Part shown: positions 35,949 through 48,200 of the stretch, piece by piece
Position numbering within the stretch: the first letter of the stretch is position 1
Layout of the letters: each line of letters begins with the position of its first letter
DNA from: Thalassia testudinum
Lineage: Eukaryota; Streptophyta; Magnoliopsida; Alismatales; Hydrocharitaceae
Direction: 5' to 3'
DNA length: 64,000 nt
NCBI GenBank assembly: GCA_037157565.1
Contig: JAZHRO010000039.1
Span: 40,982,001 to 41,046,000, forward strand
Notes under the pieces: generated by a model
What the model saw: the letters and a program-made list of their open reading frames with translations, nothing else
Told to the model about the DNA's origin: nothing
The model's database searches: none
Position numbers and translations under genes: made by a program

Positions 35949-37502
35949 TGATAACACTACATTTTATGATTATAATTCTGCCAATCGGGGTTTATCTTAA
36001 GGATAACATGCACGACTAGCACATCATAAATGGGCATGGGAGCATTACATGCATTGCACACTAAGATTGCTTATAAACCAGTGTTAATTGCCATTTGCAC
36101 GAGTTCAATGTCAAAATAGGCCTCATATGAGCAATCGAACCACAAGGATGGATTTAGAACGACGAACGGAGTCCAACGGACTCAAAATCGCCCAAATCCA
36201 ACATCCGGAGCTTCCGTAATTGGCCCAAGAAGTTCTGACCGTTGATCTGATGATCAATGGCCATAAAGCCTCCACGTGGCACCCAATCGGCGCGTCCAGG
36301 CCACCGTCCCGCCTCTTCCATCATCGTTGGATGAATCTCAGCCCTTCAATCTTTGATTGAACGGCTCTCGCAGCGCCCGCACATCGCAGCACAACATCAG
36401 CTCCGCTTCATCATGACCGTTCGATCCCGCATCGGACGGCTGAGGATTGACGAGGAAGTGCGACCATCCGCGGAGATAGTGCAATGGTCGCACCTCCATT
36501 TCACGCGCAGAAGTCACTGCTTCGAGGCACTTGCTACAGCTCATCCGCTGAATTCATCCACGCATCCAAATTCTATCGCCTGATCGCCATTGAGCGGTCT
36601 CGATAGCGCTACATGGCGCTTCCTCGAGCATTGATGCCTCCACACGCTTGCGAACGCCCGATCGACTATGCCTCGTGCGCTTAAGGCGTGATCTGAGCGC
36701 TCGGCCACGAGCGATCTAGATCGTCCGATCTTCGATCGGACGCTCCACAGCAGGCGCACGCGAGCGCAGGGCGCGATCCGAAGGCGCTCGATCTCGACCG
36801 TTCGATCTTTGATCGGACGGTTCGTAGCGAAGTCATGCGGATCGGGCGGGAGAGGAAGCACGGCGCGTGCGGAAGACCGGTGGATAGGGGCCTTCATCGA
36901 CGTTTCGGGAAGGTTTTTAGTGACGCCCCGAACGTCGCTAAAGCCTCTACTTCATTTAGAAAGCCCTTCTTCCTATATAAACCACTTCCAACTACACATG
37001 TCAAGCATTGATTACACTTGCAAGCCTCCTATCCTACTCCTAGCCATCCTTAGCACCTTTTTGTGATAGTCGGAGCCGACGGAGCCCTCCTCCACCGCCG
37101 TGGCCGCCTCACTGTCTTCTCTCTCTCTCTCTAGCGTAGCTTTACTTGTGCTTAAGCATTTATTTAGTGTTGTAATTGTAAAACTGAAGTTGCATGTTAA
37201 ATGATGATGTTCCCTATCTAGTTATTGTCTCTCTTTTTCTTGAGTTTTTCTTATCCTGGTTTACACAAATGCTGTGCTAAAAAGAACTCTAACCCTACTC
37301 TCTCTCTCTCTTACTCGCTTTTCTCCCGTGTTTTCTCGCAAGCAAAACCCGCCATTTCCGTGATAACCAAGTGACAGAAAAACTTGATTTCACGCCTCCC
37401 TGTGTTCGACACTCAGACTCACATCCGATTCTTTATTTAAAACCGATGCAGCAAACACGAGCTACAACGACCGATTTATACAAACGCGTCCGAAGCGCGT
37501 CA
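35949..37502 (+). mobile_element. Solo LTR, copy B of a 1.5-kb family
   Basis: It begins TGATAACACTAC and ends AAGCGCGTCA, with a perfect 5-bp target duplication ATATC (35,944-35,948 and 37,503-37,507). It is homologous throughout to copy A. Its TATA box (TATATAA) is at 36,974-36,980, with about five ACCGTT/AACGGT stem-loops upstream. Its own duplication shows that A and B are separate insertions and not the two LTRs of one element. Confidence 0.92.
36236..36831. repeat. ACCGTT/AACGGT stem-loop array, copy B
   Basis: Five stem-loops lie near 36,236, 36,337, 36,416, 36,718 and 36,798. The last pairs GACCGTTCGATC with GATCGGACGGTT around TTT. Loops are 3-5 nt. The pairing is kept although individual bases differ from copy A. 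Confidence 0.8.
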
Positions 37503-38765
37503 ATATCCTTTTTATTGCATGTATGAAATGAATTTTGTTTTTCATGAAATAAGTTCCATTGTCTTCAATAGTTTCTAAATAATATGAGACTACTGTCATG
37601 AACTTAAAAACTGCCTGTAAATGGATAGGTTGGACAATAATGAGGATATCTATTAATCCTGAAATTAGTAATATGAAATTACTAAGGATTTTCTAAATTG
37701 ACAAAAATAAAAGATGCAGTTATCTGAAATTAGTTATATAATCAATACAATGGATATGTTTGGAATTAAAAGGATTAGATAACTGGTTTCAGCCTCACTA
37801 CTTGCTGGATTTTGGTTGTAGCTTTGGTCTTTCAGACAGGTTTCAAGGGCTGGTTTAGGGAGTTGCTGACCTCCCTATAACTCTTTGGTTAGGCTTAATA
37901 ACCAATTGAGATAGCGAATTGCAGGGCTCGACGTTTGGAGTGGTTCTTCTCGGCCGATGGGTAGGTTATTGGCTGTCTGTGGTTCAACATACATCGCACT
38001 TGTACGTGTTCACGTTACACGACGTAGCCGCCACCCCTTTTTTACAATGACCTCAAGGTGATGAAGTGTGGCGACTCGATGGGTATAAGCAGTCATCTCG
38101 GCCAGGAGGGTGGCTTATACTGGTCTTGTGCTGCAAGAAGTTACATGAGATCATCTTGTGTTCGAGACATCGATTGACAGATTGGGAAAGTGATAATATG
38201 GGCAAATTACGTAAACGAAACTGGATATGGAATAAATCATAAACGGATGAACTCTTGGCATAGTGCCCCTTTTCCTACACTTTGTTACTTTGGTTACCTG
38301 TCTAGTCGTTCTACTTAGTTTTCACTAACATTTTGTATCGGGTTCCGTACTTAGGTGTTGCTGAGCAGTTGAGTGCAGCAGCTGTTGTCGATTAGATTTT
38401 TGTGGAACTAGGTCCTAACTGAGGAGATGGTCCGTACCGAGCCAGTGGCTCGTAGTAGTAGGTTTCTTTCCACTATTAGGATTTACTTCTTGTCTTTTTG
38501 GTGATTGTACAAGACTCTATTTAATTTCTGCTTTAGGGTGAATTTTTATCATAGTATTAGCACTTTAGTTTTCTTTCATTTAATGCATTATAAATTAATG
38601 TTGGTTATCGATGTTTTATGGCTCTATATTGGGTGACTGTGATCTTGTGGGTGTTCGTGCTAGTTGTTAGCACACGGCAACCTAGGTTTTGTCATTTGGT
38701 GGGACTCAGGTCGTCACATTCAATGACCTAGGCTAGAAATGTAAAGCCTGTGACCTTTCTATTTA

Positions 38766-39270
38766 AACGTCTTGACCCAATTCCAGACGTCTGATGGTCA
38801 TGACAAACATCCAATGATAGGACTGTTAGTATGTCAGAACATTATGTTTGAGAACCAACTTAAGATTATTTTAATATTATTCCCAGACGTCCGGAGAGAC
38901 TCTTAGATGTCTGATAAAGAGACGTTAGACCAAAATTTTAAGTCGTTAGACCAAATCTAACCGTTGGTTTCTTGGGAATCAATTCATGCAGAGAACCGTT
39001 ATCATTAGAAGTCTAGTAGACTATCTAGATGACTAGTAAGACGTCTGACCTTGTTACACTAGAACCTTGTTTATATATGGTCCAAAACAGGAACAAACCT
39101 GCACAAAATTAAATGTCCAATTTTTAACCTAGACATCTTAATGACATCCCAGACATCTAACCTAGAACCCTGTTTCCAGTTAACAAAATTAGGAACTCTG
39201 ACCCCTTGCATCAACGACCAAAAAGTGTATCAGTCGCCTAACCTGTCGTCTGACCCAAAAATCAGACATC
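38766..39270. repeat. Degenerate GACGTC palindromes in the SIRE-like LTR
   Basis: About ten words of the form CAGACGTCTG or decayed variants (AGACATCT, AGATGTCT, AGACGTCC) occur here, and two or three more at 34,630-34,680. They lie 5' of the TATA box at 39,393. Confidence 0.7.
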
Positions 39271-39980
39271 TGATTCAACTGTCAGAGTCATGATGAGCTT
39301 GATCTGATTGGGATTTTGGCCTGATCTTATGGGATTTGCTCCCAACGGCTATAAGGCCTCTCCCAAGCCTTTTTGAACCTTTTGAAGGCCTCTATAAATA
39401 GAGGACCTCTATCTTGTTAGCAAAAACCTAGAGATAATACTTTCCACCATTCTTAGTGTTTAAAAGAGATTTAAGAAGAAGAGACTCTGCCACTCTGCTC
39501 TCCAAAGCTTACACTTCGCATCCGAGAGCTCTATGTTGTGTGATCATGCCTAATCTCTTTTGTATAAGGGAAGTGCCTTAGCCTATAGAAGTTTAGATTA
39601 GACCTACATTTTGGGCTCTATAGGTTTGTTGTTTTATCTTTTCATTAGTTGGGTATTCACGTGGTGAATTCTCGTCTCCTTCGTGGGACAAAATACTCTT
39701 TGTGAAGAGGAAGGATTTTTGAGGTACGCTAGCCTTGGGTTAAAGTAGTGAACTTGTATTGAGATTGTACCACCCTCGGTTTAAGTGGTATGGTTAGTAA
39801 ATTTGATGTACTCGGTAAATCGAAAAATTTTAAGTCGAGAGACTTAGTTGGTAGTTTTTATCCGGGTTGGGTTTCTACCTAAAAATACTTGTGCAACTTG
39901 TGATGAATGCTTTTGTAGGATTGATTGAATTTTTATTTGTATCATTTTATCTACCACACTATTCACCCCCCTCTAGTGCA

Positions 39981-42300
39981 CCTATAGCTTTGACCCATCC
40001 CAGATACTTATGCAAGACTTGCTCCTCCTTCCTTCTCTTCCACTCCTCCCACTCACTCCCACATATTCTCAATGCTATCTCTTCCCACAACAAACCCCAT
40101 CATCTCCACATATCCTCCTTTCCTGATCCCCCCCGGTACCCTCTCATACAATCCCACACACATGGGGCTGCGAGGTGGCTAAAGGGCCTCCTAATCGGTG
40201 GTGCAATAGGTGCAGAGGGCTATTTTGCCAGTGGTGTTGTTGTTCTTCTTCATGTATCCTGAGCTAAATGGAGGTGTACTTTGGGGGACTTGTCCTTATG
40301 TTGAGAATGCCATCAAAATACTGATAGGGCACACATGTGGGAAGAATTGCTGTAATATGGTCCAAACACGGGGTGGAATTAATTTCTAGATGGATCTTGA
40401 GCACAAGTACTTATCTTGTCCCTTTTTTTTTGTCAAAATGAACTATGCTTTGAAGTATCCATTGCTTAAGTGTGTTGCCCAATGACTTCACTTCTGCACC
40501 ATGTCATACAAGTTTTTTTTTTGTCAAACTTTTTTATTTTTTATAAGAATCGTCAACATTACGATGTTTCTTTGATTTCATGGATTATTGTTTGCAGGGC
40601 AATCGTTCGTAGACTCTCATGTGCTGTATGTGGGTTCCTATGCACAGATTGTGCGTGGGTGTCCTGTGTTATTGTTTGTGCCTTTCGATTACGGGCCCTC
40701 CCTTTTTGATATGGGGGCGTGGGATATGATGTTGAAAGTAACCTTAGTTTACCTTTTTCTATGAGCTTTACTATTACTAAGGGTGTTTCCATGCCCCTAT
40801 CCACACGTTGTTTCTTATAAATACTGTGTTGATCACTACACCTCACATTTTTACATTCCACACCCTGTGCTCCCTTCATTCCCCCTTTCCGCAGACCACG
40901 CCATTGCTGAACACGTCAATGCACATTTAGAAAAATTAGCACAACTCACCCGTTCATTATCAAATACGAACGCATAGGCCATGGCACTTATAACTCAAGC
41001 TGAACTCCACCACGCACACACCATCCACTTTGCTCCATTGGCAACCCTCTCTTTGCAAACTCCTTATCCCATACTTGGCAATGTTGCGCAGTGGCACACA
41101 AGGGGTCACGTGAGTGAGCACATCAAACCGCACAACCGGACCATCACGGTCCACGGGCTTCCTTTCCGCACACCACACCCCTTCCTCGTGCGCACACGTA
41201 GGTGCACATGGGGGTGCACACGTCGCAGCCCATAGGGAGCCGCCCTTCCCATTTGATCACCTCGGTATCACACTGGAACATATGATGGAGCACACCGCAC
41301 CAAGTGACCCCAAGGTTCTCTCCATATATTGTGCACGTGGTAGTACACGACATTTAGCACACGATGAGGCATACGTGGTCGGAGTTCACCTATGTGGTCT
41401 GCATTAACTTACTTTTCTCAAACTTATCAATTATACCTGACTTATGCACAATGTGCTTCAAGTATCCCTTTCTGCGGTGGTCATTACCAAAATATTGAGG
41501 TAATTTTTTCACAATTGTTTTGCCATCTCAATCACAACCTTACCTCTACCATCAAACATGGAAGTTATAGCATTAGCACTAGTGAAACTAGAGTTCAGAT
41601 TAAAGGCTATGCGGGCAATACTATAAGAATTACCTTGAATAAGAACTAGGTTTTATAGAAGATATTTTAATTCAATGAGCAGGACGACAAAAATTCAGTG
41701 TAAGCACACCTTCAGCACATCCATGCAGGACAAGAATAATTGACTTAAATAATAAGTAGATTGCTAAGGAAATTGTCTCAAAGAAAAGGCACACGACATA
41801 TTCAATACATATATACATTTAAACTCTTTAAATAATGGAAGGACCAATTACGAGATGCATGGGCAACAACACACAGTAAGGGGTCACAACTGCAATACAT
41901 ATAACAACACAGGTTACATAAATATGACAATAGTACGCATCACAACCTGCAGTGAGTTTATTAGCAGGCTCCAAGACACAAAATGCACATTATCTAACAC
42001 AAATCGTAAGAACGCAAGCAGCAAAGTAAGAGAGAGCACTCCGTTAAGCACGCACGCTCTTGAAGCTCACGTTCACAATAGCTTTGGATGATATTTAGCA
42101 CATGTCCAATTAACTTTTGAATTTGAAAATTTCTCAAAAATATAAGTTTTTTAAGCACACCACCACCTCTCAAACTCACATTCTTTGTCACATGCACATG
42201 AGGAACAAGATGTGTCTAGAAATTATAATGAAATGTGAGATGTGTTGAAATAATCATTCCTAAAAAGTTGTTCAGGAATTTTTTAAAATCTTAAGAGTGT
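39981..42300. other. Intergenic DNA, no gene recognised
   Basis: Several frames of 60-130 codons on both strands (for example 39,867-40,262 and 41,114-41,407) were read and show no family resemblance. A TATAAATAC motif at about 40,817 has no supported transcript. Confidence 0.4.
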
Positions 42301-44853
42301 TGACGTAATTTTAAATTCCTTGAATTTTAATTTATGGGCTCTGCAGGGACAACCCTGCAATTTTTTCCCTCCCATTTCACACAACTCACGCACACACCCA
42401 CCCAAACCCTAACTCTTTCCTTTATAACACCACTCTCACCCCTCCACTCTCTCCACGCCACCAACACCATCTCCACCTTCACTCCACCTCCTTGTAGCCG
42501 GTGGCCTTCCCTTTTATTCCTCGTCCCCTTTGCAGCCGTAAGTGGGGGAGAAGGAGAAGGGGAGTAGGAGGAGCGTGGGCAGAAGAGAGAGGAGAGTGAG
42601 TGAAGGAGAGTGTGGGAGAGGGAAGGAGCTGGAGGAGAAGGAGAAGAGAGGAGCTCAGGAGAGGGGGTGGCGAGTGCGGCCGGAGGAGCTGAAGGAGAGA
42701 GCATGAGGGAGGGAGAGCAGCTGTTGCAGCTCCACTGGCGAAGAGGAGTTCGCGAGAAGAGGAGCTTTGCGAGGAAGCTCTATGCACGGACATTTCCGCA
42801 TTATCAGACGTCTGCAACCTCTGTCAGACGTTTGGAGGTGTCGTCGGACGTCCGAAGAGGGCTCAGGTCGTCTGGAGAGGGCTCAGGACGTCTGATAGCA
42901 CGGAGGGTGCCGAGGTACGTACCATGCACGAGCTTGCATGCGTGTACGGTTATATTTATGTGTTGCATTTTAAGCTGTGCGTGCATGAGCAGGTACAAGG
43001 CATTGGAAAGGCGCGTGGTGTGACCTTCGAGGCGCTTTAGGACTTCTGGAGACCGTGTTAGACGTCTAATTGCTCTTCTAGACAACCGGGAGCAGTGTCA
43101 GACATCTGGAAGATCCCTCAGATGGCTACGAAGGGGTTCAGATGTCTGAAAAAGACACAGGAAAGCAAGGTGAGCTTCTGCAATCGTTTAAGACGTCTGG
43201 GACTCGCCCCAAATGTCTGATTTTTGTCAAAGTGCATGTTTTTGGCCAGAGGGCCCAAACGGGGTCGGTTTTACACAAATGAAGTATCGATGGTTTCCGT
43301 TTAGAATTCTCTACGTGTTAATGTCACACCTATGTTATTTTGAACTCGTTTGACATGATTGGTCAATGGCATAGGTCTCTAGTACGTGGTGTATATGAGA
43401 CCCGTAGAGATGTCGAGATCTACAGTACGAGCTCCCATTCCACTCGAATACTCTGATAGAGTGGTCCTCTCCAATACTGTGATTTTAAATGATTAAAGTG
43501 CATGATATATTAGAATGATCTAATTGAACCCTAGGATATGGAATGAACCCCAAGGCTGAGAAGGGTGAATGTACATTACTTGAACCATGCTTTATACTTT
43601 GAAATGCATGTTAAAGTTTTTACTGCTAGCAATTGAATAGTTAAGTGATGTTGTGCTTGCTTAATTTATTAAATCATGAGCTTCTTGTTATATGATTAAG
43701 AACCAGAATGCGAATAGTGATATATGTTGTATATGAAATGAGATGAGTACGATGCATGAACCCTACGGGGAACTAGGGAAAGAACTCAAGTACACAGAAA
43801 TGAATATCGAATGTATGATGGAACATGTTGCTTACGGGCTCGTTGGTTGTATGGACTTGGGTATGAAAAGTGAGCTGGCCCTCGTGTACGCGGTACCGAG
43901 GAGAGATACTGTTACTTTAGTGTAGGGGGTGCTAGCCACCTCTTGGGTTAAGATTCGAGGTTTGGATTGGCCACCCTACACTGACTCTGTTAGGCCCACT
44001 AGGCAAATCGGGATAGTCGGGTGAGGGTACGCAGATTGTTGAGGGGTGTGGCTCCTGTTCTGTTCTGTGTTGTACGTTTGGGCGTACCCGTTAGCGAAAA
44101 TGACTGATCGGGTGACAGCGAAGGGTAGCTACCCGTATGCTTATCGCGCGTGCCGTAGTCACCGCTACGTCGCGGTAATGACCCCAAGGTGGTAGACCGG
44201 TTGTAGGACTACCACGAGGTGCTCTCCCAGCTAGGAGAGTGCCACGTGTACATCTTGCATCGTAGGAAAACTGCATCAAGATCGTTCTCTTAGGAAACAA
44301 GTGAATTAAGAAATGTTGTGGACCCTTATTAGAAATCGAATTAGTAACAAATAAATGTTTTAAACGAAAACAAATAATAATACATAACTGGAAATTATAT
44401 AGTTAGTTAGTTACTTGTTTATTTATATTTAATTGCATGTAAATGATATATTTACCACTCTACTTAGCGTTAGCTGACCACAGATTTATATAATCATGTT
44501 CAGGTTAGGGAATTGAGTAACTAACGCCACCAGCTGTAGATGATGCTGGACTCAGTCGAGTCCAGTTATAGTTGTATCTTCTCTACTTTTTGTTTCAGAG
44601 CTCTTTTGTTGATAGTAAGTATTTTTAACCTGTAGTAACTATTTTTATTATATCTCTAGTTGTAATAACTGTGTCTGTAATAGTACTTTTTCACTTGTGA
44701 CATATAATATCTTTGAAATTTTCTATTTTATTTTCTATTATTATTTAGTTAAATTCTATGTGTGATTGTGGATGATTTATATATTTAATTATCTTTCTTT
44801 GAATGGTTGGATTTTATAATCTAATCAAGTCGAGTCATTCTAAAATTCCGTCA
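42301..44853 (+). mobile_element. Solo LTR, 2.55 kb, related to the one at 27,942
   Basis: The ends are a long imperfect inverted repeat: TGACGTAATTTTAAATT at the start, while the reverse complement of the end reads TGACGGAATTTTAGAAT. The sequence at 43,990-44,250 matches the reverse complement of 28,500-28,800 (shared word ATCGCGCGTGCCGTAGTCAC). A TATA-like TTTATAAC is near 42,420, with GACGTC palindromes downstream at 42,805-43,200. There is no pol coding and no clear target duplication. It ends about 410 bp upstream of the ABC1K3 start codon, in the same orientation. Confidence 0.7.
42805..43200. repeat. GACGTC-core palindromes in the 2.55-kb LTR
   Basis: Around ten intact or decayed copies of AGACGTCTG occur (for example near 42,806, 42,889, 43,060 and 43,190), about 400 bp 3' of the TATA-like motif. 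Confidence 0.75.
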
Positions 44854-45264
44854 TAAACAGAAATCGGATTTTGTTCTCTTTATTATTATTATTATTTTTA
44901 AATACGAGCTGCAACCGAAAGTAACACTAAAAATGCAACGCAGCGAAAATGCTGTGCAACAAGCAGGCGTAGATATATTAATACTCAAAAAAAGGCGCAG
45001 CGACGCCACACACGCGCACCCACACCCCTGCCGCCGCAAACTCCATTCCCCTCCCCACCCCCAGTTAAATCCCCAACCACAACGCCTTTCACACCACCCC
45101 CACCCCACCACCAAACCATCCCTCCATCCAGTCCAACGTGTCACCCTCCTCTTCCCCGGCAACGTGTGGCTACGGCTCGTCCCCTCCACACTCACGTCTC
45201 CAATGCCGAACCGCGGAGTACAAAACTCCCCCATCCGCACCCGGCGGCGGTTAACGCCACCTCC
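44854..45264 (+). promoter_or_regulatory. ABC1K3 upstream region and 5' UTR
   Basis: About 410 bp separate the LTR end from the ATG. The proximal 270 bp is C-rich and probably 5' UTR. A TTA repeat followed by TTTTTAAATAC (about 44,881-44,905) is the only TATA-like candidate seen. The frame is open upstream of the ATG, but the next candidate codon is GTG, so the ATG at 45,265 is preferred. Confidence 0.45.
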
Positions 45265-48200
45265 ATGGAGGTCTGCAGCTCCCCCCATCTCCGCGCCGCT
45301 GCCACTCCCAATCGCTCCCGCTCTCCCTCCTCCCCCATCCGCCTCCGCCGCAAGCAACTGCGCTTGGCCGCTTGCGCGGCGCTGAGCAGCAGCAGCGCGC
45401 TGGAGCAGCTGGACATCGAGCGCGGTGTGTGCATCCCCTTCCGGAAGTACACCCCGGAGGCGGTTAGGGAGAAGGTTCTAGAGTCGAGGGGGGCGATTCT
45501 CTCCCTCCTCGGGCGAGGGGCCGAGATCGTGTGGAACCTTGGGCTCTACTGGTCCGCCCTCGCCTACGACTGCCTCGTCGGGAGGGACGAGGAGGTCGTC
45601 CCCTACCGCGCCCGCCAGCTCCGGAACCTCCTTTGCGACCTCGGCCCCTCCTTCATCAAGGCCGGCCAGGTGTGTGTTACTGCCTTCTTCTTCTTCTTCT
45701 TCTTCTTCTTCTTCTCATCATTAGGAAATTACCTTTTTACCTCAAATTATCTACTGAAGTCCATTGATTCTTGGATTGTGTAACGTTACCGTTCAGGTCC
45801 TCGCCAACAGGCCCGATATAGTTAGGGAGGATTACATGAACGAGCTCTGCATCCTCCAGGACGACGTCCCGCCATTCCCCAATCAGGTCTGCTGCTTTCC
45901 TCTCGTTTCGAGGTGCCGATTCGGTTGTTTCGCTGCTCGTGGATCATGCGGTTGATGATGTGTGTGTTCTTGAATTGGCTTTTTTTTTTTTCCTTTCTTG
46001 TTTTGTTTAGGTCGCTTTTGCGATCATAGAGGAGGATCTGGGCCAACCTCTGGAGAAGGTCTTCAGCAAGATCTCTGTGCGGACGATCGCGGCCGCAAGC
46101 CTCGGCCAGGTTTACAGGGCTACGCTTCGCGAGTCCGGGGAGGATGTCGCGGTTAAGGTCCGTACTAGAATTGGGTTTGGAATTAGTGTGCCTCCTCGAG
46201 CTCAACCAACCTTCATTCGATGCTTCTTTTTCCCTGCGGCATTAATTTGTACGCCCTACCTTCTACAGGTGCAGAGGCCAGAGATAGAACCGATAATCTA
46301 CAGGGACCTTTTTCTGTTTCGCACTCTGGCTTCGCTCTTGAATGGAATTAGCTTGGAGAAACTGGGTTGCAATGCGGAGCTTATTGTTGATGAGTTCGGT
46401 GAGAAGCTCTTGGAGGAGCTTGATTATGTCCAGGTGAGCTGGGGTTTCGGTGCTCATTGCACCGAAGTCATAATTAATTGTGTATCTGGTTATTTTTCCT
46501 CTGATATAGCTCCATTTATTTTGGTGGACGATGCATGGATGCAAGATAATATTGGCTTCTGAGGTATCTGACAGGAAGGATATGCAGTGGGTGTTAAATT
46601 AGCAGATTGAGCACTACTTTCTTCAATCCCAAAATTCCTGGATTGTTCTACTGGTGTAATTAGCTCCCTTTTTTTAATGAAACCGGGGGTGGGGGGGTTT
46701 AAGAACCCTCTATTAACCCCTTTTCTCTTTTTCAGAAGGAAAAAGGACTTGATTGTCAACTCATTTTGATTGAACTCTGATATAAGTAACAGGAACTCTT
46801 CAAATATGAGCAATTTTTCCCAAGTTTTGAATTTCTCCGAGATCTTCATGACTGACTTGATTGCAAATTCTCCATTTTTTAAGAATTTTTTCTGTCGGAA
46901 TAATCCTATGACGATTTTGATCTTTGCTCCCTACTTCTTTAGGAGGCTCGAAATATCGAAGACTTTATAGAGAACTTCAAAACTGATCCAACTGTCAAGA
47001 TTCCTCGAGTTTATAAGCAGTATTCTGGTCCTCGAGTGTTAGTGATGGAATGGATTGATGGAATTCGCTGTACTGATCCACAGGTAGAGAGGCATAAAAG
47101 AATAGTTACTTTATGAGTATTCATTGCTAATTTCACTACTTGGACCTTTTTATTGCTATGGTGGACCCAAAAACCATGAGACTGGTCATCATTAGGATAT
47201 AATAAAACAAGAATATCTCTGTATGCATTTTTGTTGATATTCGAGGATCTTTCTGCAGGCTATTAAAGGTGCTGGGATTGATGTAAATGCATTCCTAACT
47301 GTGGGGGTTAGTGCAGCACTGCGACAGTTATTGGAATTTGGACTATTTCATGGGGACCCACACCCTGGAAACATTTTTGCCATGCGTGATGGCCGTATTG
47401 CATATGTAGACTTTGGAAATGTTGCCGTTCTTAGTCAGGTGATTTTCTCCTCTCTTCGTCCACCGTTTCGTTACTGCACAGTTTCCCGCAAAATGCAAGG
47501 GCACATTAATTGAGGGTCTGTTTTCTATTGCATCCATAATAGGTATATAAATTGTTAAACCTAGTTTAGATTTTATTTAAGTCAACTTTATAGTCATGCA
47601 ACTTCTGTAATAAATTTCTCATTGTTTGGATCTTTTTCTTTTCATTGAGTAAATATTTGGTTGACAAAAGATGAACATATAAGCGGTACCAGTAGTCTTA
47701 GCATTATCTTCCCTTCGTTGAATATGTCAAAACCATTTGTAGGATATGATGCTTAAAGTTTTCCGAGAAAGGATAGAATAAACAATACTAGATGGTAAAA
47801 GGATGAATATTCTCATTATGGTGTGAAATCATTGATTGGTCAAATGAGTTGAATTTCATTTCTAGGGTTGGCAGAATACATGTAAGTGTATGAATTTTTC
47901 AAGAGAAAAAAATTGTAAAATCTATGAATCGACCTTAAATGGTCACTGGTTCCTTGTAAACTTTGCAGATGTACAAGAGCAAAATTTCTGGATTTTTTAG
48001 TGCAATAATGATATGAGGCTGGCCATACTGTACTTTATTAAATTACTTGGCATAGCACATAACGTTAGGTTGGTTATACAAGAATCAAGTCAGCATTTGA
48101 ATTTGATGTTCAGAAATTTTAAATGATTCTCGTAGATTTAAAATTGCCTCATCCTCAGCATTATGGAGAAATTGCTGTAATGCCTAGGAATTTGAATCCA

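Larger units (their letters stand above)
34681..38718 (+). mobile_element. Solo LTR, split by copy B of the 1.5-kb family
   Basis: It begins TGTAACATTCC and ends TCAGGTCGTCACA, flanked by TCCAA (34,676-34,680) and TTCAA (38,719-38,723), a 4-of-5 target duplication. With the nested LTR removed it is about 2.5 kb. Its 3' half, near 37,920-38,110, resembles the solo LTRs at 27,942 and 42,301 (for example ACGACGTAGCCGCC and CTCGGCCAGGAGG), so all three seem related. It inserted into the palindrome array of the SIRE-like LTR. Confidence 0.75.
30792..39980 (+). mobile_element. SIRE-like copia LTR split by nested LTR insertions
   Basis: Three pieces, 30,792-31,042, 34,389-34,680 and 38,724-39,980, read as one LTR once the insertions between them are removed. 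The start (TGTAAGTGCACC, then TTGATTTTGATGATAACAAA) and the end (CTATTCACCCCCCTCTAG near 39,959) are typical of SIRE/Maximus copia LTRs. A TATA box (TATAAATA, 39,393-39,400) lies in the last piece. No internal domains accompany it, so it is a solo LTR or remnant. Outer ends and target duplication are uncertain, and assigning the first piece to the same LTR is inference. Confidence 0.45.

Noticed and set aside
32049..37502. Copies A and B as the two LTRs of one intact retrotransposon
   Set aside because: Each copy has its own flanking duplication (CTGCG/CTGAG and ATATC/ATATC), the intervening DNA has no primer site, polypurine tract or pol, and it contains boundaries of other LTRs.
29724..43200. 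GACGTC repeats as a CRISPR array
   Set aside because: The genome is a plant, the repeats are 10-12 bp palindromes with irregular spacing, and no cas genes are present.
45166..45264. An N-terminally longer ABC1K3 starting at 45,166
   Set aside because: That codon is GTG; the first in-frame ATG is at 45,265 and gives a normal transit-peptide-like start.
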